A stretch of 64,000 nt of DNA from assembly GCA_030440445.1 (NCBI GenBank), contig CP098529.1:1-64000 (forward strand). Reading direction: 5' to 3'. This document shows positions 51,748 through 61,202 of the stretch, one piece after another. A model generated the notes under the pieces. The model worked only from the letters and a program-made list of their open reading frames with translations. It was not told the origin of the DNA and ran no database searches. Origin of the DNA: Halomonas sp. KG2. GTDB taxonomy: Bacteria > Pseudomonadota > Gammaproteobacteria > Pseudomonadales > Halomonadaceae. Both the position numbers and the translations under genes were made by a program. Numbering within the stretch: position 1 is the stretch's first letter; each line of letters begins with the position of its first letter.

Positions 51748-51795
51748 TCGACATTATATTGTCGATAATAAAAGATATATATATTATAGTGTCGA
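51748..51795 (+). promoter_or_regulatory. hipBA operator/promoter (copy 2)
   Basis: TCGACA-N6-TGTCGA at 51748-51765 and TGTCGA at 51790-51795, directly before the hipB ATG at 51797. Mirror image of 34123-34170. Confidence 0.75.
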
Positions 51796-51796
51796 T

Positions 51797-52135
51797 ATGA
51801 AAACACGGCATGTTACCCTCAGCCCTAAAGCCTCCCTCTCCCTGCGTCTGTTCGCCGGACTGATCGAAGAGGGTAGACTCAATAAAGGGTGGACCCGCGA
51901 CGAGCTCGCTGATCGGGTTGGTGTTGGCGTGGTCACTATCCGTCAGGTCGCCAAAGGCTCATCCCGAGTGGCTATTGGAACTTATTTCGAAGCTGCGGCG
52001 TTGGTCGGCGTTTCGCTATTCACCAATGATCTGGACACACTAAACCGCGAACAAACGATCCAGCGAGACCGGCTAACATTGCTCCCCAAGCGGGTTCACC
52101 GCCAGCCACAAGAGCCTATTGATGATGATTTCTAG
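51797..52135 (+). CDS. hipB: HipB-like antitoxin, XRE-type (copy 2)
   Basis: 112 residues, identical to the product of 33783-34121. Complete, with its own operator, so this arm can also express the antitoxin. The last 17 bases overlap hipA. Confidence 0.88.
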   Translation: MKTRHVTLSPKASLSLRLFAGLIEEGRLNKGWTRDELADRVGVGVVTIRQVAKGSSRVAIGTYFEAAALVGVSLFTNDLDTLNREQTIQRDRLTLLPKRVHRQPQEPIDDDF

Positions 52136-53378
52136 TCGACGCGCCTACGTTTGGATCTGGCTTCCCAGACAGACATTTCCAGTGGTCGCCGGTCTTGTCG
52201 AACGCGATGATCAAGACCACTATCGCTTTACCTATGGTCGTAGTTACCTTACACGCCCTGATGCGATCAGCCTATTCCCCGAAGAGCTCCCCCTTCGTCC
52301 CGGAAACCAGGAGAAAGTAGACGGTGCGTTACCTTCCTGCCTACGTGACGCCTCACCAGACGCTTGGGGGCGACGCGTCATTATCAACCGTCTTACGGGG
52401 CAAAAAGGCGATAAGGCTAATGGTGTCGACTTCAATGAGTTAGTCTATCTGCTCGAATCTGGCTCGGATAGAATCGGTGCGTTAGATTTACAGCAATCGC
52501 CCACTGACTACCGACCACAAGAGAACCAAGTTGCCACCTTGGATGAATTGCAAGAAGCCTCAGCGTATGTAGAGGCTGGAGAACCGCTGCCCCCAGCCTT
52601 AGACCTGGCCATTCAGCATGGCAGCAGTATCGGCGGTGCCCGCCCTAAGGCTCTGTTGAACGATCAGGATCGCAAATTGGTGGCAAAGTTCTCTTCTAGT
52701 ACCGACCTTTACAGCGTAGTGAAGGCGGAATTTGTCGCCATGCGGCTCGCCCAGCAGGCGGGGCTGGATGTTGCGCCCATCAAGATGGCCCGCTCATTAG
52801 GCAAGGATGTACTGCTGATTGAACGCTTCGACAGAATGAAGACAGCTGATGGTTGGGGGAGACACATTGTGCTCTCTGCTCTCACGCTGCTCGGTCTGGA
52901 CGAGATGATGGCCCGCTATGCCAGCTATGAAGATCTCGCCCATCGAATCCGATCTAAATTCAACCAGCCGGGGAAAACACTGGTCGAGTTGTTCAGCCGC
53001 ATCGTCTTCAACGTACTTTGCGGAAATACCGACGACCATGCACGTAATCATGCTGCCTTCTGGGATGGTATGCACTATCGACTAACTCCGGCCTACGATA
53101 TCTGTCCGCAGTCACGTACCGGTGGCGAAGCCACCCAGGCGATGCTGTTGTATGACCAGGAACGTCGCAGTCAGCTAATCCACTGTTTGGCAGCCGCAGA
53201 GCGGCTCGGTCTTAGCCGGACTCAGGCCCGTGAAATCATCAATCACCAGATTGCGATCATCCATGATTATTGGGATGCTGTTTGCGATGAGGCTGACCTA
53301 AGCCAGGTCGATCGTGACTTTCTATGGGGTAGGCAGTTTCTAAATCCGTTTGCGCTGGAGGGCTATTCTGAGAGATGA
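52119..53378 (+). CDS. hipA: HipA-family toxin kinase (copy 2)
   Basis: 419 residues, identical to 32540-33799, with all kinase motifs intact (GGARPK, NTDDHARNH, YDICP). Having two identical toxin-antitoxin operons means loss of either arm alone would not expose the cell to unneutralised toxin. Sequence identity suggests recent duplication or ongoing gene conversion. Confidence 0.92.
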   Translation: MMMISSRRAYVWIWLPRQTFPVVAGLVERDDQDHYRFTYGRSYLTRPDAISLFPEELPLRPGNQEKVDGALPSCLRDASPDAWGRRVIINRLTGQKGDKANGVDFNELVYLLESGSDRIGALDLQQSPTDYRPQENQVATLDELQEASAYVEAGEPLPPALDLAIQHGSSIGGARPKALLNDQDRKLVAKFSSSTDLYSVVKAEFVAMRLAQQAGLDVAPIKMARSLGKDVLLIERFDRMKTADGWGRHIVLSALTLLGLDEMMARYASYEDLAHRIRSKFNQPGKTLVELFSRIVFNVLCGNTDDHARNHAAFWDGMHYRLTPAYDICPQSRTGGEATQAMLLYDQERRSQLIHCLAAAERLGLSRTQAREIINHQIAIIHDYWDAVCDEADLSQVDRDFLWGRQFLNPFALEGYSER

Positions 53379-53544
53379 GACAGCATTCTCCTGGTTAGAT
53401 ACAGTCATGATGAAATCATCAAAGCACCAAAAGCGGGTAACCTCAAAACCTTATTTAGAATTATCATCAAAAGCTCATTTGCTATCCAATTGCACATCAG
53501 TGACCAGCGCCCACCCGTAAAGCTCAAAGCTGTTTTCCACGCTG

Positions 53545-54255
53545 TCACAAAGCAGCGTCAACGAAAGGATCGTAATCGCTGGTATAGTGCGCAGTATCCA
53601 ACGCTTCGTAGTAAGCTGATCGCTGCTCTACCTTGATCAGGGCGGCACGGAATCCTGTTTTCATCAGCTCAAGGTCACGATAGAACCGACCTTCTTCCAT
53701 CTTGGAGCCATCGCTACAGGTAGCTACGTCCTTTAACCCAAGGTCGATGCCGACAGCTCCCTGCCCAGTAGATGGCTTGACCTCTACGTCAACTGCGACG
53801 TTGAAGTACCAGCGGCCCAGGCTGTCTTCGTTGAAGGATCCTGAGCGGAATTTGTATTTCGACAGGCCGTAGCTATCCCAGACCTTGAAATGGTTGCCGT
53901 TGTGGAATACCTGCCCATTCTTCCACTTGGCCGCGCCGGTATTGACCGGAATCCAGCCAAGTGAGCGTCTCACACCCCGAGACTTACGCCACTGTAGGCG
54001 AGTCTTCTTGAATTGCTTGCGACGGACGACGTATTCGGCGGCAACACACTGCAAGGTCTGGCTGTGCAGGCCGAGGTCCTTGCCGGCACCTTTGGTATAG
54101 GGGTGCATGTCGTAGGCGGACAGAAACAGACCATTCTCCCGAATGGTTCGGGATGACAGTTCGTTCAAGTAGTTCTTCACGCTACGAGCCATGCGGTTCA
54201 GCTCTGATGCGTGTTTGTCCTTCACTCTGACCTTGAGGGTCTTGGTCTGTTTCAT
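53545..54255 (-). pseudogene. tnpB: TnpB truncated and fused to a Fic fragment
   Basis: The N-terminal 195 residues are TnpB: MKQTKTLKVRVKDKHASELN, HSQTLQCVAAEYVVRRKQFK, RuvC-I GAVGIDLGLKDVATCSDGSK. Then, after FYRDLE, the text becomes LMKTGFRAALIKVEQRSAYY and EALDTAHYTSDYDPFVD, the C-terminal part of the Fic protein at 9.85-10.0 kb. The join lies in the shared GAGCTGATGA. RuvC-II, RuvC-III and the zinc finger are missing, so no nuclease activity is expected. Confidence 0.88.
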
Positions 54256-54276
54256 GCCTTAGAGTATACTTGGTCT

Positions 54277-54693
54277 ATGGACAACAAACAAGCTATCAGA
54301 ACAGGTCGCCACTGCGTTTCCCTTATGCACGCTCATTTGGTCTTCGTCACTAAGTACCGCGGCAAGGTGTTTAACGCAACCCAACTCACCACGCTGGAAA
54401 GGATATTGCGCGATGTATGCAAAGATTTCGAGGCAGATCTAGAAGAGTTCAATGGCGAGGAAGACCACGTACATCTGCTGGTCAACTTCCCACCCAAGGT
54501 GGCGGTGTCTCGGCTGGTCAACAGTTTGAAAGGTGTATCCAGCCGTCAGATGAAGCTGTACCACCCTGAACTAATCCAGACTGCTTACAGAAAGAACGCC
54601 CTTTGGAGCCCTAGCTATTTTGCTGGCAGCGTTGGCGGGGCGCCTATTTCTATCGTGAGGCAATACATTGAACAGCAGAGCAGGCCTACCTAG
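54277..54693 (+). CDS. tnpA: IS200/IS605 transposase TnpA (Y1, HUH)
   Basis: 138 residues. Start at MDNKQAIRTGRHCVSLMHAH, divergent from tnpB by 21 bases as in IS605 elements. HUH motif in EEDHVHLLVNFPP and the nucleophilic tyrosine in VRQYIEQQ. Cuts and rejoins single-stranded DNA at hairpin ends. Intact, but its left end was lost with the truncated tnpB, so the element is probably immobile unless it acts in trans. Confidence 0.9.
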   Translation: MDNKQAIRTGRHCVSLMHAHLVFVTKYRGKVFNATQLTTLERILRDVCKDFEADLEEFNGEEDHVHLLVNFPPKVAVSRLVNSLKGVSSRQMKLYHPELIQTAYRKNALWSPSYFAGSVGGAPISIVRQYIEQQSRPT

Positions 54694-54710
54694 GGCCGCT
54701 TGTGCGGCCC
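54693..54710 (+). repeat. Hairpin at the tnpA side element end
   Basis: GGGCCGC-TTGT-GCGGCCC, a perfect 7-base stem right at the tnpA stop. Subterminal hairpins of this kind are recognised by IS200/IS605 TnpA. Confidence 0.65.
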
Positions 54711-54756
54711 ACGCTATTAGAAGTACGGGGTTTTTCGCGCATTTTGATAAGGCAGA

Positions 54757-55059
54757 TTGGTTCATGAATTTCTGGCATGGACATTATTACTGACGCCCTT
54801 CTACTATATCGTCTACTCGCGCTTCCTCGATATGCGGAAGGCGTACCAATTCCAGCTTGCCGCTTTGATTGATGTCGATACACTCAGCGGCTTTGCTGCA
54901 GGTGTCGAGCTAGAGCCTCAGCATGTCGGTAGGATGGTAGCCCGAGCGTGCGGTCGCCAGCCTCACACGTTCAAAGCTAAGAGCTTCGAGGTCGAGAGAA
55001 TCGACGTACAGGTTGATCACGCAGATGGATATGATCGCTGGGAATCAGTTTCTCGGTAG
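54757..55059 (+). CDS. Unrecognised ORF, probably a gene fragment
   Basis: The portion FLDMRKAYQFQLAALIDVDT, LSGFAAGVELEPQHVGRMVA and RACGRQPHTFKAKSFEVERI looks protein-like, the first 20 residues less so. No start signal. Followed by 55060-55351 with only a short plus-strand stretch (FGTDFRHVTDAEVRRVVEKL) resembling a transposase tail. Confidence 0.3.
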   Translation: MVHEFLAWTLLLTPFYYIVYSRFLDMRKAYQFQLAALIDVDTLSGFAAGVELEPQHVGRMVARACGRQPHTFKAKSFEVERIDVQVDHADGYDRWESVSR

Positions 55060-55351
55060 ACGGTGGTGACAGGTCGAGCATCACTCATGATTTAGCGTGC
55101 TATGCGATCAGGAATGCCTGAAAGCAGTTTTTGGAACGGACTTTCGGCATGTCACCGATGCCGAGGTGAGACGGGTGGTCGAAAAGCTGAATGACCGCGA
55201 AAACGACTTGGCTATATAGGATGCTGGCACAAGTGTTACTGGGAGAGTGCTCAGAAGCTCTAAATACCCCAGGTGCTGCACTTATTGCTTGAGTCCAAGA
55301 TTGAAACAAGAAAATACCGGTCTTTTTTCCATCAGATCGGCTTTCACCGGA

Positions 55352-57121
55352 CTATGCAGTAGAACACTGCGCCATTTGCATACGATAGTAGGTACCCTGC
55401 CGTGCCATCAGCGCATTGTGATTACCACACTCGGTTACACGTCCCGCTTCGAGCACAACAATCCTGTCTGCTCCCTGCACCGTGGACAGCCGATGGGAAA
55501 TCACTATGACGGTACGACTCTTCACCAGATAATTCAGCGCGCCCTGCACTAGCGTTTCATTCTCTACATCCAGAGATGCGGTGGGCTCATCCAGTACAAG
55601 AATAGGACTATCTTTGAGAATGGCGCGTGCAATACTGATACGCTGGCGCTCTCCGCCCGACAGATTCCCGCCGCGTTCGCCCACAATAGTCTCATAGCCT
55701 TGCGGTAAGGCCTGCACAAACTCGTCACAATTAGCCAGGCGAGCCGCTTGCTGTACCTCTTCCCGGGTTGCCGACGGCCTGGCGATATGAATGTTGTGCA
55801 GCACCGTATCGTTAAATAAATAGACATCCTGGAAAACGACCGACACAAGCCCGCTTAATTCGGCTGCGCTCATGTGACGGATATCGGCGCCACCAATCCG
55901 TATCGCCCCACACTGAGGGTCTGCATAACGTTGCATTAGTTTCATTAATGTCGTTTTGCCGGCCCCCGATGGCCCGACGATAGCCGTCATGGAGCGTTCA
56001 GGAATAGATAAGGAGACATCACACAAACCGACCTTATTGCTATTGGCATACTGAAACGACATCTGGCTGAACTCAATTCCATAATCCCGGGGCTGCTGTT
56101 GCGGTTCAAACACAACCTGATTAGGCTGCGCTCTCAAGGTATCCAGATCGCCCATCGCTGATTCCAGCATATCAAACATATAGGTGTATAACACCAGACT
56201 GGATAATGGTTCGGCAAAGCGAATGACAATAACTAAAAACGCGCCAAGTAATGCCAACGGCAATTGCCCGATCATCACCAGATAAACACCAAGCAGCATC
56301 ACCGTCAGCATCCCCAGCTCAACCATGCTCGTCATCAATAGATTAGGACTGGAGCCCAGTTGTGTATCCTTTCGCTGCATGGCTTCCAGATCGTCGAATC
56401 GGGCCTGCAAGCGATGACGCTGTGCGCTCTCCTGCCCTACTGCCTTCAAAATAGCCAAGCCCTGAATATATTCCACCGCATCTGAATATAATGCCTTATG
56501 CGCTTCATCAACGCCGCGCGCCGATTGACCGAAGGCCGGTCTTCTGCGGTGGTAGAAAAACACGATTGCTGGAAAAACGGCCAGCAGCGCTAACGATAAC
56601 CGCCAGTCGTATGCAAGCAAAACGATAGCGACGATAATCGGCACGAGCAGCGACGTAAAAATCGCGTTGGCCACACCCAGAACATAGGACAGAGTACTAT
56701 CCACACTGGTCAGTAGCGTATGGATCAACTCTCCTGAGCGCGCGCCCTGAATATCCTGCAACGGCATCTGACGCATCTTGCGCCCAAGCTCGGTACGCAA
56801 AAACTGCGTAATCATGATCATCTCGCCACGGAACTCAAAATGATAGGCACGCCATCGCAGCGCCGCTGAAAATGCAAAGCAAAGCGTAAAAATGCTTAAC
56901 CAGACCAGCGCACTGTTCATATCATGAGTAATACACAGCGCGTCAATCAACGGTAATATGCTAGCCAACGCCAAACCTTGCAGAACCGCTGACAAACCTA
57001 ATTTAAAGATACTAGACCGCAATGACTGGGCCCGATCACCCGCAGTACGCATCAGGGATTCCCAGGTTTTTCGTATTGGCGCGAACCTGCGATTCTCCAT
57101 GGCTATTTCGGTTGTGTTCAT
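55352..57121 (-). CDS. ABC transporter, fused membrane/ATPase, YbtQ-like
   Basis: 589 residues. Six-helix membrane domain (about 30-320), then ATPase: Walker A GPSGAGKTT (about 387-395), Q-loop VVFQDVYLFND, signature LSGGERQR, Walker B ILVLDEPTASLD and H-loop VISHRLST. Begins at ATG overlapping the preceding gene's stop by 4 bases. Pairs of such half-transporters (YbtP/YbtQ type) import ferric siderophore across the inner membrane despite their exporter fold. Last gene of the leftward MATE-receptor-ABC operon. Confidence 0.88.
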   Translation of the reverse strand: MNTTEIAMENRRFAPIRKTWESLMRTAGDRAQSLRSSIFKLGLSAVLQGLALASILPLIDALCITHDMNSALVWLSIFTLCFAFSAALRWRAYHFEFRGEMIMITQFLRTELGRKMRQMPLQDIQGARSGELIHTLLTSVDSTLSYVLGVANAIFTSLLVPIIVAIVLLAYDWRLSLALLAVFPAIVFFYHRRRPAFGQSARGVDEAHKALYSDAVEYIQGLAILKAVGQESAQRHRLQARFDDLEAMQRKDTQLGSSPNLLMTSMVELGMLTVMLLGVYLVMIGQLPLALLGAFLVIVIRFAEPLSSLVLYTYMFDMLESAMGDLDTLRAQPNQVVFEPQQQPRDYGIEFSQMSFQYANSNKVGLCDVSLSIPERSMTAIVGPSGAGKTTLMKLMQRYADPQCGAIRIGGADIRHMSAAELSGLVSVVFQDVYLFNDTVLHNIHIARPSATREEVQQAARLANCDEFVQALPQGYETIVGERGGNLSGGERQRISIARAILKDSPILVLDEPTASLDVENETLVQGALNYLVKSRTVIVISHRLSTVQGADRIVVLEAGRVTECGNHNALMARQGTYYRMQMAQCSTA

Positions 57122-58959
57122 ACTGACGGCTCCTGGCCCGAAGTATCAATAAAGGACTGACGAATTGACCAGCCCTGAGCTCGCGTACGTTGCTCCCACA
57201 TGCGATAATACAATCCGTTTTGGACGAGCAACTTATCGTGCGTCCCACGTTCACGGAGCAGGCCTTTTTCTAGAACTACGACCTGATCGACATCACGAAT
57301 CAGCGACAGGCGGTGTGCAACCACTATGACCGTACGTGACCGCATCAATGCAAATAACGCCTGCGTGATAGCAACTTCATTTTCGGGATCGGCATAGGCT
57401 GTTGCTTCATCGAGCACGAGAATCGGTCGATCCAACAATACTGCTCGGGCGATTGTAATACGCTGGCGCTGACCCCCAGAAAGAAATACTCCACGCTCTC
57501 CGACCGGCGTGTCGTACCCTTTTGGCAACGGCATAATGAAATCGTGAGCTTGGGCAATTCTGGCTGCCTGTTCCACGTCCTTGGCTGACGCATCGGGACT
57601 GCCCAATCGGATGTTGTCTGCGATACTACCTGAAAAAAGAAAATTCTCTTGGAATACGAAGCCAACGATTTGCGACAAATCATCAAACGTCATATCCCTG
57701 ATGTCCACCCCGCCTATCCGTATAGCGCCTTGGTCGGGATCCTGAAAGCGCGGCAGCATCGCGGCCAGCGTGCTCTTTCCGGCACCCGAAGGCCCGACCA
57801 GCGCAGTCACTGTGCCCTGCGGCACACTAAAAGATACCTGCTCCAGCGCAGCCTCGCCGGCTTCGTCATAGGCATACGAAACGCCGTCAAACTCGATGCT
57901 ATAGTCGGCTGGCTTGCTGGCCTTATCAGCAGCAACTTCCCGGATAGTCGGCAAGTTGTTAAATTCATAAATGCGCTCAACCGGCTCTGCAATTTTCTGA
58001 AGAGTCGATTGCATAAACAGCAAGGGTAAGATGGTTTCCGCCAGTATGGCACTCACCAGCAGAAAGCCCACCCAGCGCCAAAGTTCCAACGTTCCGTCTC
58101 CGTAGAACAAGGCACCGATCCACAGTAGAAAAGTCAAAGTGAACAGCGGATTGAGCAGCACCATCAGCACATTGCCGAAACTGGCCACTTCGCGGTACCA
58201 CCGCGACACAAACGCGGAGAACCGGTCCAGCGCATTCTGATAGCGACTAAACGTCGAATGCCCCCCATCAAATGTACGCACCACCGGCATTGCTTGGATG
58301 AACTCCACAATCGACGCATTCACTTCCTCACGGGCTTCTCCATAAACGTGAGTAGCCTGGCTATTATTGGCCGCGACCCGTCTGAGATAAAGCATCACGG
58401 TCACCAGAATCACAATCACCACTAGGGCTAGCCGCCAGTCCAGCCAAACGAGAAAGCCCAATGTGAAAAGCGGCGCAATCATTACGCGTGGAAACATCGG
58501 TGTCGTGTCGGCCACGAAAGCGTGTAGATCGCGGATGTCATCAACCAATACTTTGGACATTGCCCCGGTTCCCTGTTTTCGTATCGTCGCATTGGAAAGA
58601 CGGGCAAAGTGCGCACTCAGTTGTTTGCGTAGGATATTTTCCAGACGAAACGCTGCCAGATGAGATAAGTAGAAAGCGGCCAAGCGCAGACAAAATGAAA
58701 GTACCACGCAGGCAACCATCGCAACGATCCAGTATCCCGCATGCGTAACCGCATTCTCTTCAAGATTCAGGATCAGAAATGCCAGAATTAGTGCTGTGCT
58801 CAACGAGGCGATTGTAGAGAGAGCCGAACATGCATATACCCAGCGCATACGCGCTCGAATGGGTTGGATCAGCTCCCAGACCCCGGGGCTGTGCGTCCCC
58901 TCGGGGGGGGTCGACTGTTGTTTATTCCTATCCGTCGCCTCGTCTTTTTTCATTACCAC
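57118..58959 (-). CDS. ABC transporter, fused membrane/ATPase, YbtP-like
   Basis: 613 residues. Membrane domain about 30-350 with an extended N-terminal leader (DRNKQQSTPPEGTHSP). ATPase with GPSGAGKST, FVFQENFLFSGS, signature LSGGQRQR, ILVLDEATAYADPE and VVAHRLS. The A-loop and D-loop are intact. Overlaps the downstream ABC gene by 4 bases, suggesting a heterodimer. Placement after a TonB-dependent receptor supports a role in ferri-siderophore uptake. Confidence 0.88.
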   Translation of the reverse strand: MVMKKDEATDRNKQQSTPPEGTHSPGVWELIQPIRARMRWVYACSALSTIASLSTALILAFLILNLEENAVTHAGYWIVAMVACVVLSFCLRLAAFYLSHLAAFRLENILRKQLSAHFARLSNATIRKQGTGAMSKVLVDDIRDLHAFVADTTPMFPRVMIAPLFTLGFLVWLDWRLALVVIVILVTVMLYLRRVAANNSQATHVYGEAREEVNASIVEFIQAMPVVRTFDGGHSTFSRYQNALDRFSAFVSRWYREVASFGNVLMVLLNPLFTLTFLLWIGALFYGDGTLELWRWVGFLLVSAILAETILPLLFMQSTLQKIAEPVERIYEFNNLPTIREVAADKASKPADYSIEFDGVSYAYDEAGEAALEQVSFSVPQGTVTALVGPSGAGKSTLAAMLPRFQDPDQGAIRIGGVDIRDMTFDDLSQIVGFVFQENFLFSGSIADNIRLGSPDASAKDVEQAARIAQAHDFIMPLPKGYDTPVGERGVFLSGGQRQRITIARAVLLDRPILVLDEATAYADPENEVAITQALFALMRSRTVIVVAHRLSLIRDVDQVVVLEKGLLRERGTHDKLLVQNGLYYRMWEQRTRAQGWSIRQSFIDTSGQEPSV

Positions 58960-58987
58960 ATCACCATCTCTTGTGTGTTCGCATCAT

Positions 58988-61174
58988 TCAAAATTTCAGA
59001 CTATAGTTAATACCCACCGAGCGACCTCGACCATATGCAGCCTGGGCCTCAAACTGGTTTGTCCATGACACAAGGGAATAGTATTGCTTGTTGAAAATAT
59101 TCTTACTCCAAATGGTCAAGGCATGCGGACCTCGCTCCAGCCCGACTGATAGGTCTGCCAGGGTATACCCCCTCGCCTTGTAGGTATTGGCATTATCTCC
59201 ATAATGGGAACCCATATGATTGACATCAATGCGTGAAGTCACACTTCCTATCGGAAAATGACGGCGGTATGTCGCATTCACGTTAGCCTGGCTTAAGGGC
59301 ACTTGCATCGGTCGCACGCCCTCCAGTTCGGGATGATCATCCCAGCGGGTAATCACCGGATCGGAACGGCTGTACGATGCGCCCACCTCCAACTCAGGTG
59401 TTACCCTGAGATTGACTTCGGCCTCAAAACCGCGATTGCGCTGCTGGTCCACGCTCCAAACGGAATACGGCGACGCCAGAGTATAAACGGGGTTACTCGA
59501 GCGGGACTCGTAAAGCGCCACGGAAGTGTATAAACGGTCATCAAACCAGCGTCCTTTAAATCCCAGTTCGGCCGTTACCCCTTCTTCCTTATGATAGGTC
59601 GAAAGCTGGTCAATGACATAAATGCCGGTCGGGTAATAGCTTTGCGCTACGCTACCATACACCAGAGACTGATCGTTCAGGTGCCAGGTCGCAACGCCCG
59701 AGAGCAACAGCGTCTTGTCAGTCACAGAGAGGCTTTCTCCGTCCTGAAATCCTTTTCCTACACCATATGTTTTATCGATTTGATATCTTGCACCCAGCCT
59801 GAGATCAAACTTTTCATTGAGCGACCATGGCATCTGACCGTAAATGCCCACCCCTTGTTGTGTCTGATTTGTTCCATAATCGATATCACCCATCCCCAAT
59901 ATTAATTTGGTGGAATCATAACGATTGTAATAGCCATCCACGCCCGCAATCCATTGCAGGTCAGCATCTGTATTGCTACTGAAACGAAGATTTTGACTAA
60001 GCAGGTGATTATCCTGACTCGTAGACATTTCAGATTGCAGTAAGGGGTGATCACCGCCGTCCACATCTAGCAAACCATTATCACGGTAAGACGTCCACCC
60101 GGTAGTAGACTGGAATTCAACTCCGTTCAGATCATGACGAATATCAACGCTCGCCCCCCGTACTTGCGAGTAAGTGAAATCATCTGTGTCGTGGCTCAAC
60201 TCTCCAAAGTCCAGCTCCTCGCCAATCACGCCCACATAGGAATTGTAATGTTGGTAAGGACGCATGGTTTGGGGATTGACAGTAACCAGCAGCGGTCCGC
60301 TCTCCCGGTAATTGTAGCCGTACGCATTGGCCACAATCCTGGTTTGATCTGTAGGCGTAAAGATACCTGTCAATGAAAAATTCTTACGATCCCGGTCCGC
60401 TGTAGTATTGCCGGTACGCACATTGGTCAGCCAGCCATCGTCCGTATTCATCGAAAATGCGCCGCTCAATGAAAATTCCTCGTTAAACACATGATGATAA
60501 CGAGCATTTGTATTGACGTAACCGTCCGATCCCAACCCGAAACCCAGGGTGCCCTCGGACTCTTGCGGCTGCCTGGTAAAAATATTGATGGCACCTGACA
60601 GACCATTGTGCCCGTTCAAAATTTGTTGCGGCCCCTTCAGCACTTCAATCCGTTCGACATCACCTGAAATGGCCGGATTTTGCAATTCCACCAGACTTTG
60701 GGGAATGCCATCGATATTGACCGCAACGCTGCGACCAAAAATTTCCGAGAACTTACCAATACCGCGTATATAGGGATACTTGGGCCCGCCGGTCAATGAG
60801 CTGACCAAGGTGACGCCCGGAACGCGCGCATTCAATTCGGATAGCTCCGTCAGATTCATCGCTTCAATATCATCACTACGCAAAACGGCAATCGATCCAG
60901 CGGTCTTTGCAATCTCCTGATGAAAACCGAATCCCTGAACAATAATCGGCTCCAGTGCTTCGACCCCTGGCTCAGTTCCGGCAGACGTCGTGCCAACGGG
61001 CGTTGCAGTCTGTTGAGGTAAAGACGCTCGCACCGAAGAGGTCAGTAATTCGGCTGATTCCTGCTGCAACTGTGCCGACGCAGAATTGGGCAACACCATC
61101 CCTACTCCTGCTCCTAACGCGGTTAAAATCGCCACCCGGATAGGAAGCACCCCTTTGTTTATTTTTGATTCCAT
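58988..61174 (-). CDS. TonB-dependent siderophore receptor
   Basis: 728 residues. Start chosen at MESKINKGVLPIRVAIL, giving a Sec signal ending near SASAQ. TonB-box-like EPIIVQGFGF, plug domain with VLRSDDIEAMNLTELSELNA, YPYIRGIGKFSEIFGRSVAV and IERIEVLKGPQ-like IERIEVLKGPQQIL. Then a long beta-barrel ending in VGINYSLKF, with the terminal Phe needed for outer-membrane insertion. A FyuA-like receptor by context (YbtP/Q-type transporters next door). Intact. Confidence 0.93.
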   Translation of the reverse strand: MESKINKGVLPIRVAILTALGAGVGMVLPNSASAQLQQESAELLTSSVRASLPQQTATPVGTTSAGTEPGVEALEPIIVQGFGFHQEIAKTAGSIAVLRSDDIEAMNLTELSELNARVPGVTLVSSLTGGPKYPYIRGIGKFSEIFGRSVAVNIDGIPQSLVELQNPAISGDVERIEVLKGPQQILNGHNGLSGAINIFTRQPQESEGTLGFGLGSDGYVNTNARYHHVFNEEFSLSGAFSMNTDDGWLTNVRTGNTTADRDRKNFSLTGIFTPTDQTRIVANAYGYNYRESGPLLVTVNPQTMRPYQHYNSYVGVIGEELDFGELSHDTDDFTYSQVRGASVDIRHDLNGVEFQSTTGWTSYRDNGLLDVDGGDHPLLQSEMSTSQDNHLLSQNLRFSSNTDADLQWIAGVDGYYNRYDSTKLILGMGDIDYGTNQTQQGVGIYGQMPWSLNEKFDLRLGARYQIDKTYGVGKGFQDGESLSVTDKTLLLSGVATWHLNDQSLVYGSVAQSYYPTGIYVIDQLSTYHKEEGVTAELGFKGRWFDDRLYTSVALYESRSSNPVYTLASPYSVWSVDQQRNRGFEAEVNLRVTPELEVGASYSRSDPVITRWDDHPELEGVRPMQVPLSQANVNATYRRHFPIGSVTSRIDVNHMGSHYGDNANTYKARGYTLADLSVGLERGPHALTIWSKNIFNKQYYSLVSWTNQFEAQAAYGRGRSVGINYSLKF

Positions 61175-61202
61175 CGTTTCATTCCATGCGCTAAATGAAG
61201 GT

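Larger units (their letters stand above)
51062..53551 (-). repeat. Large inverted repeat, right arm (2490 bp)
   Basis: Reverse complement of 32367-34856. Its left boundary coincides with the IS110 terminus (sharing the GT at 51062-51063). Its right boundary lies in a Fic-derived fragment. Confidence 0.95.
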
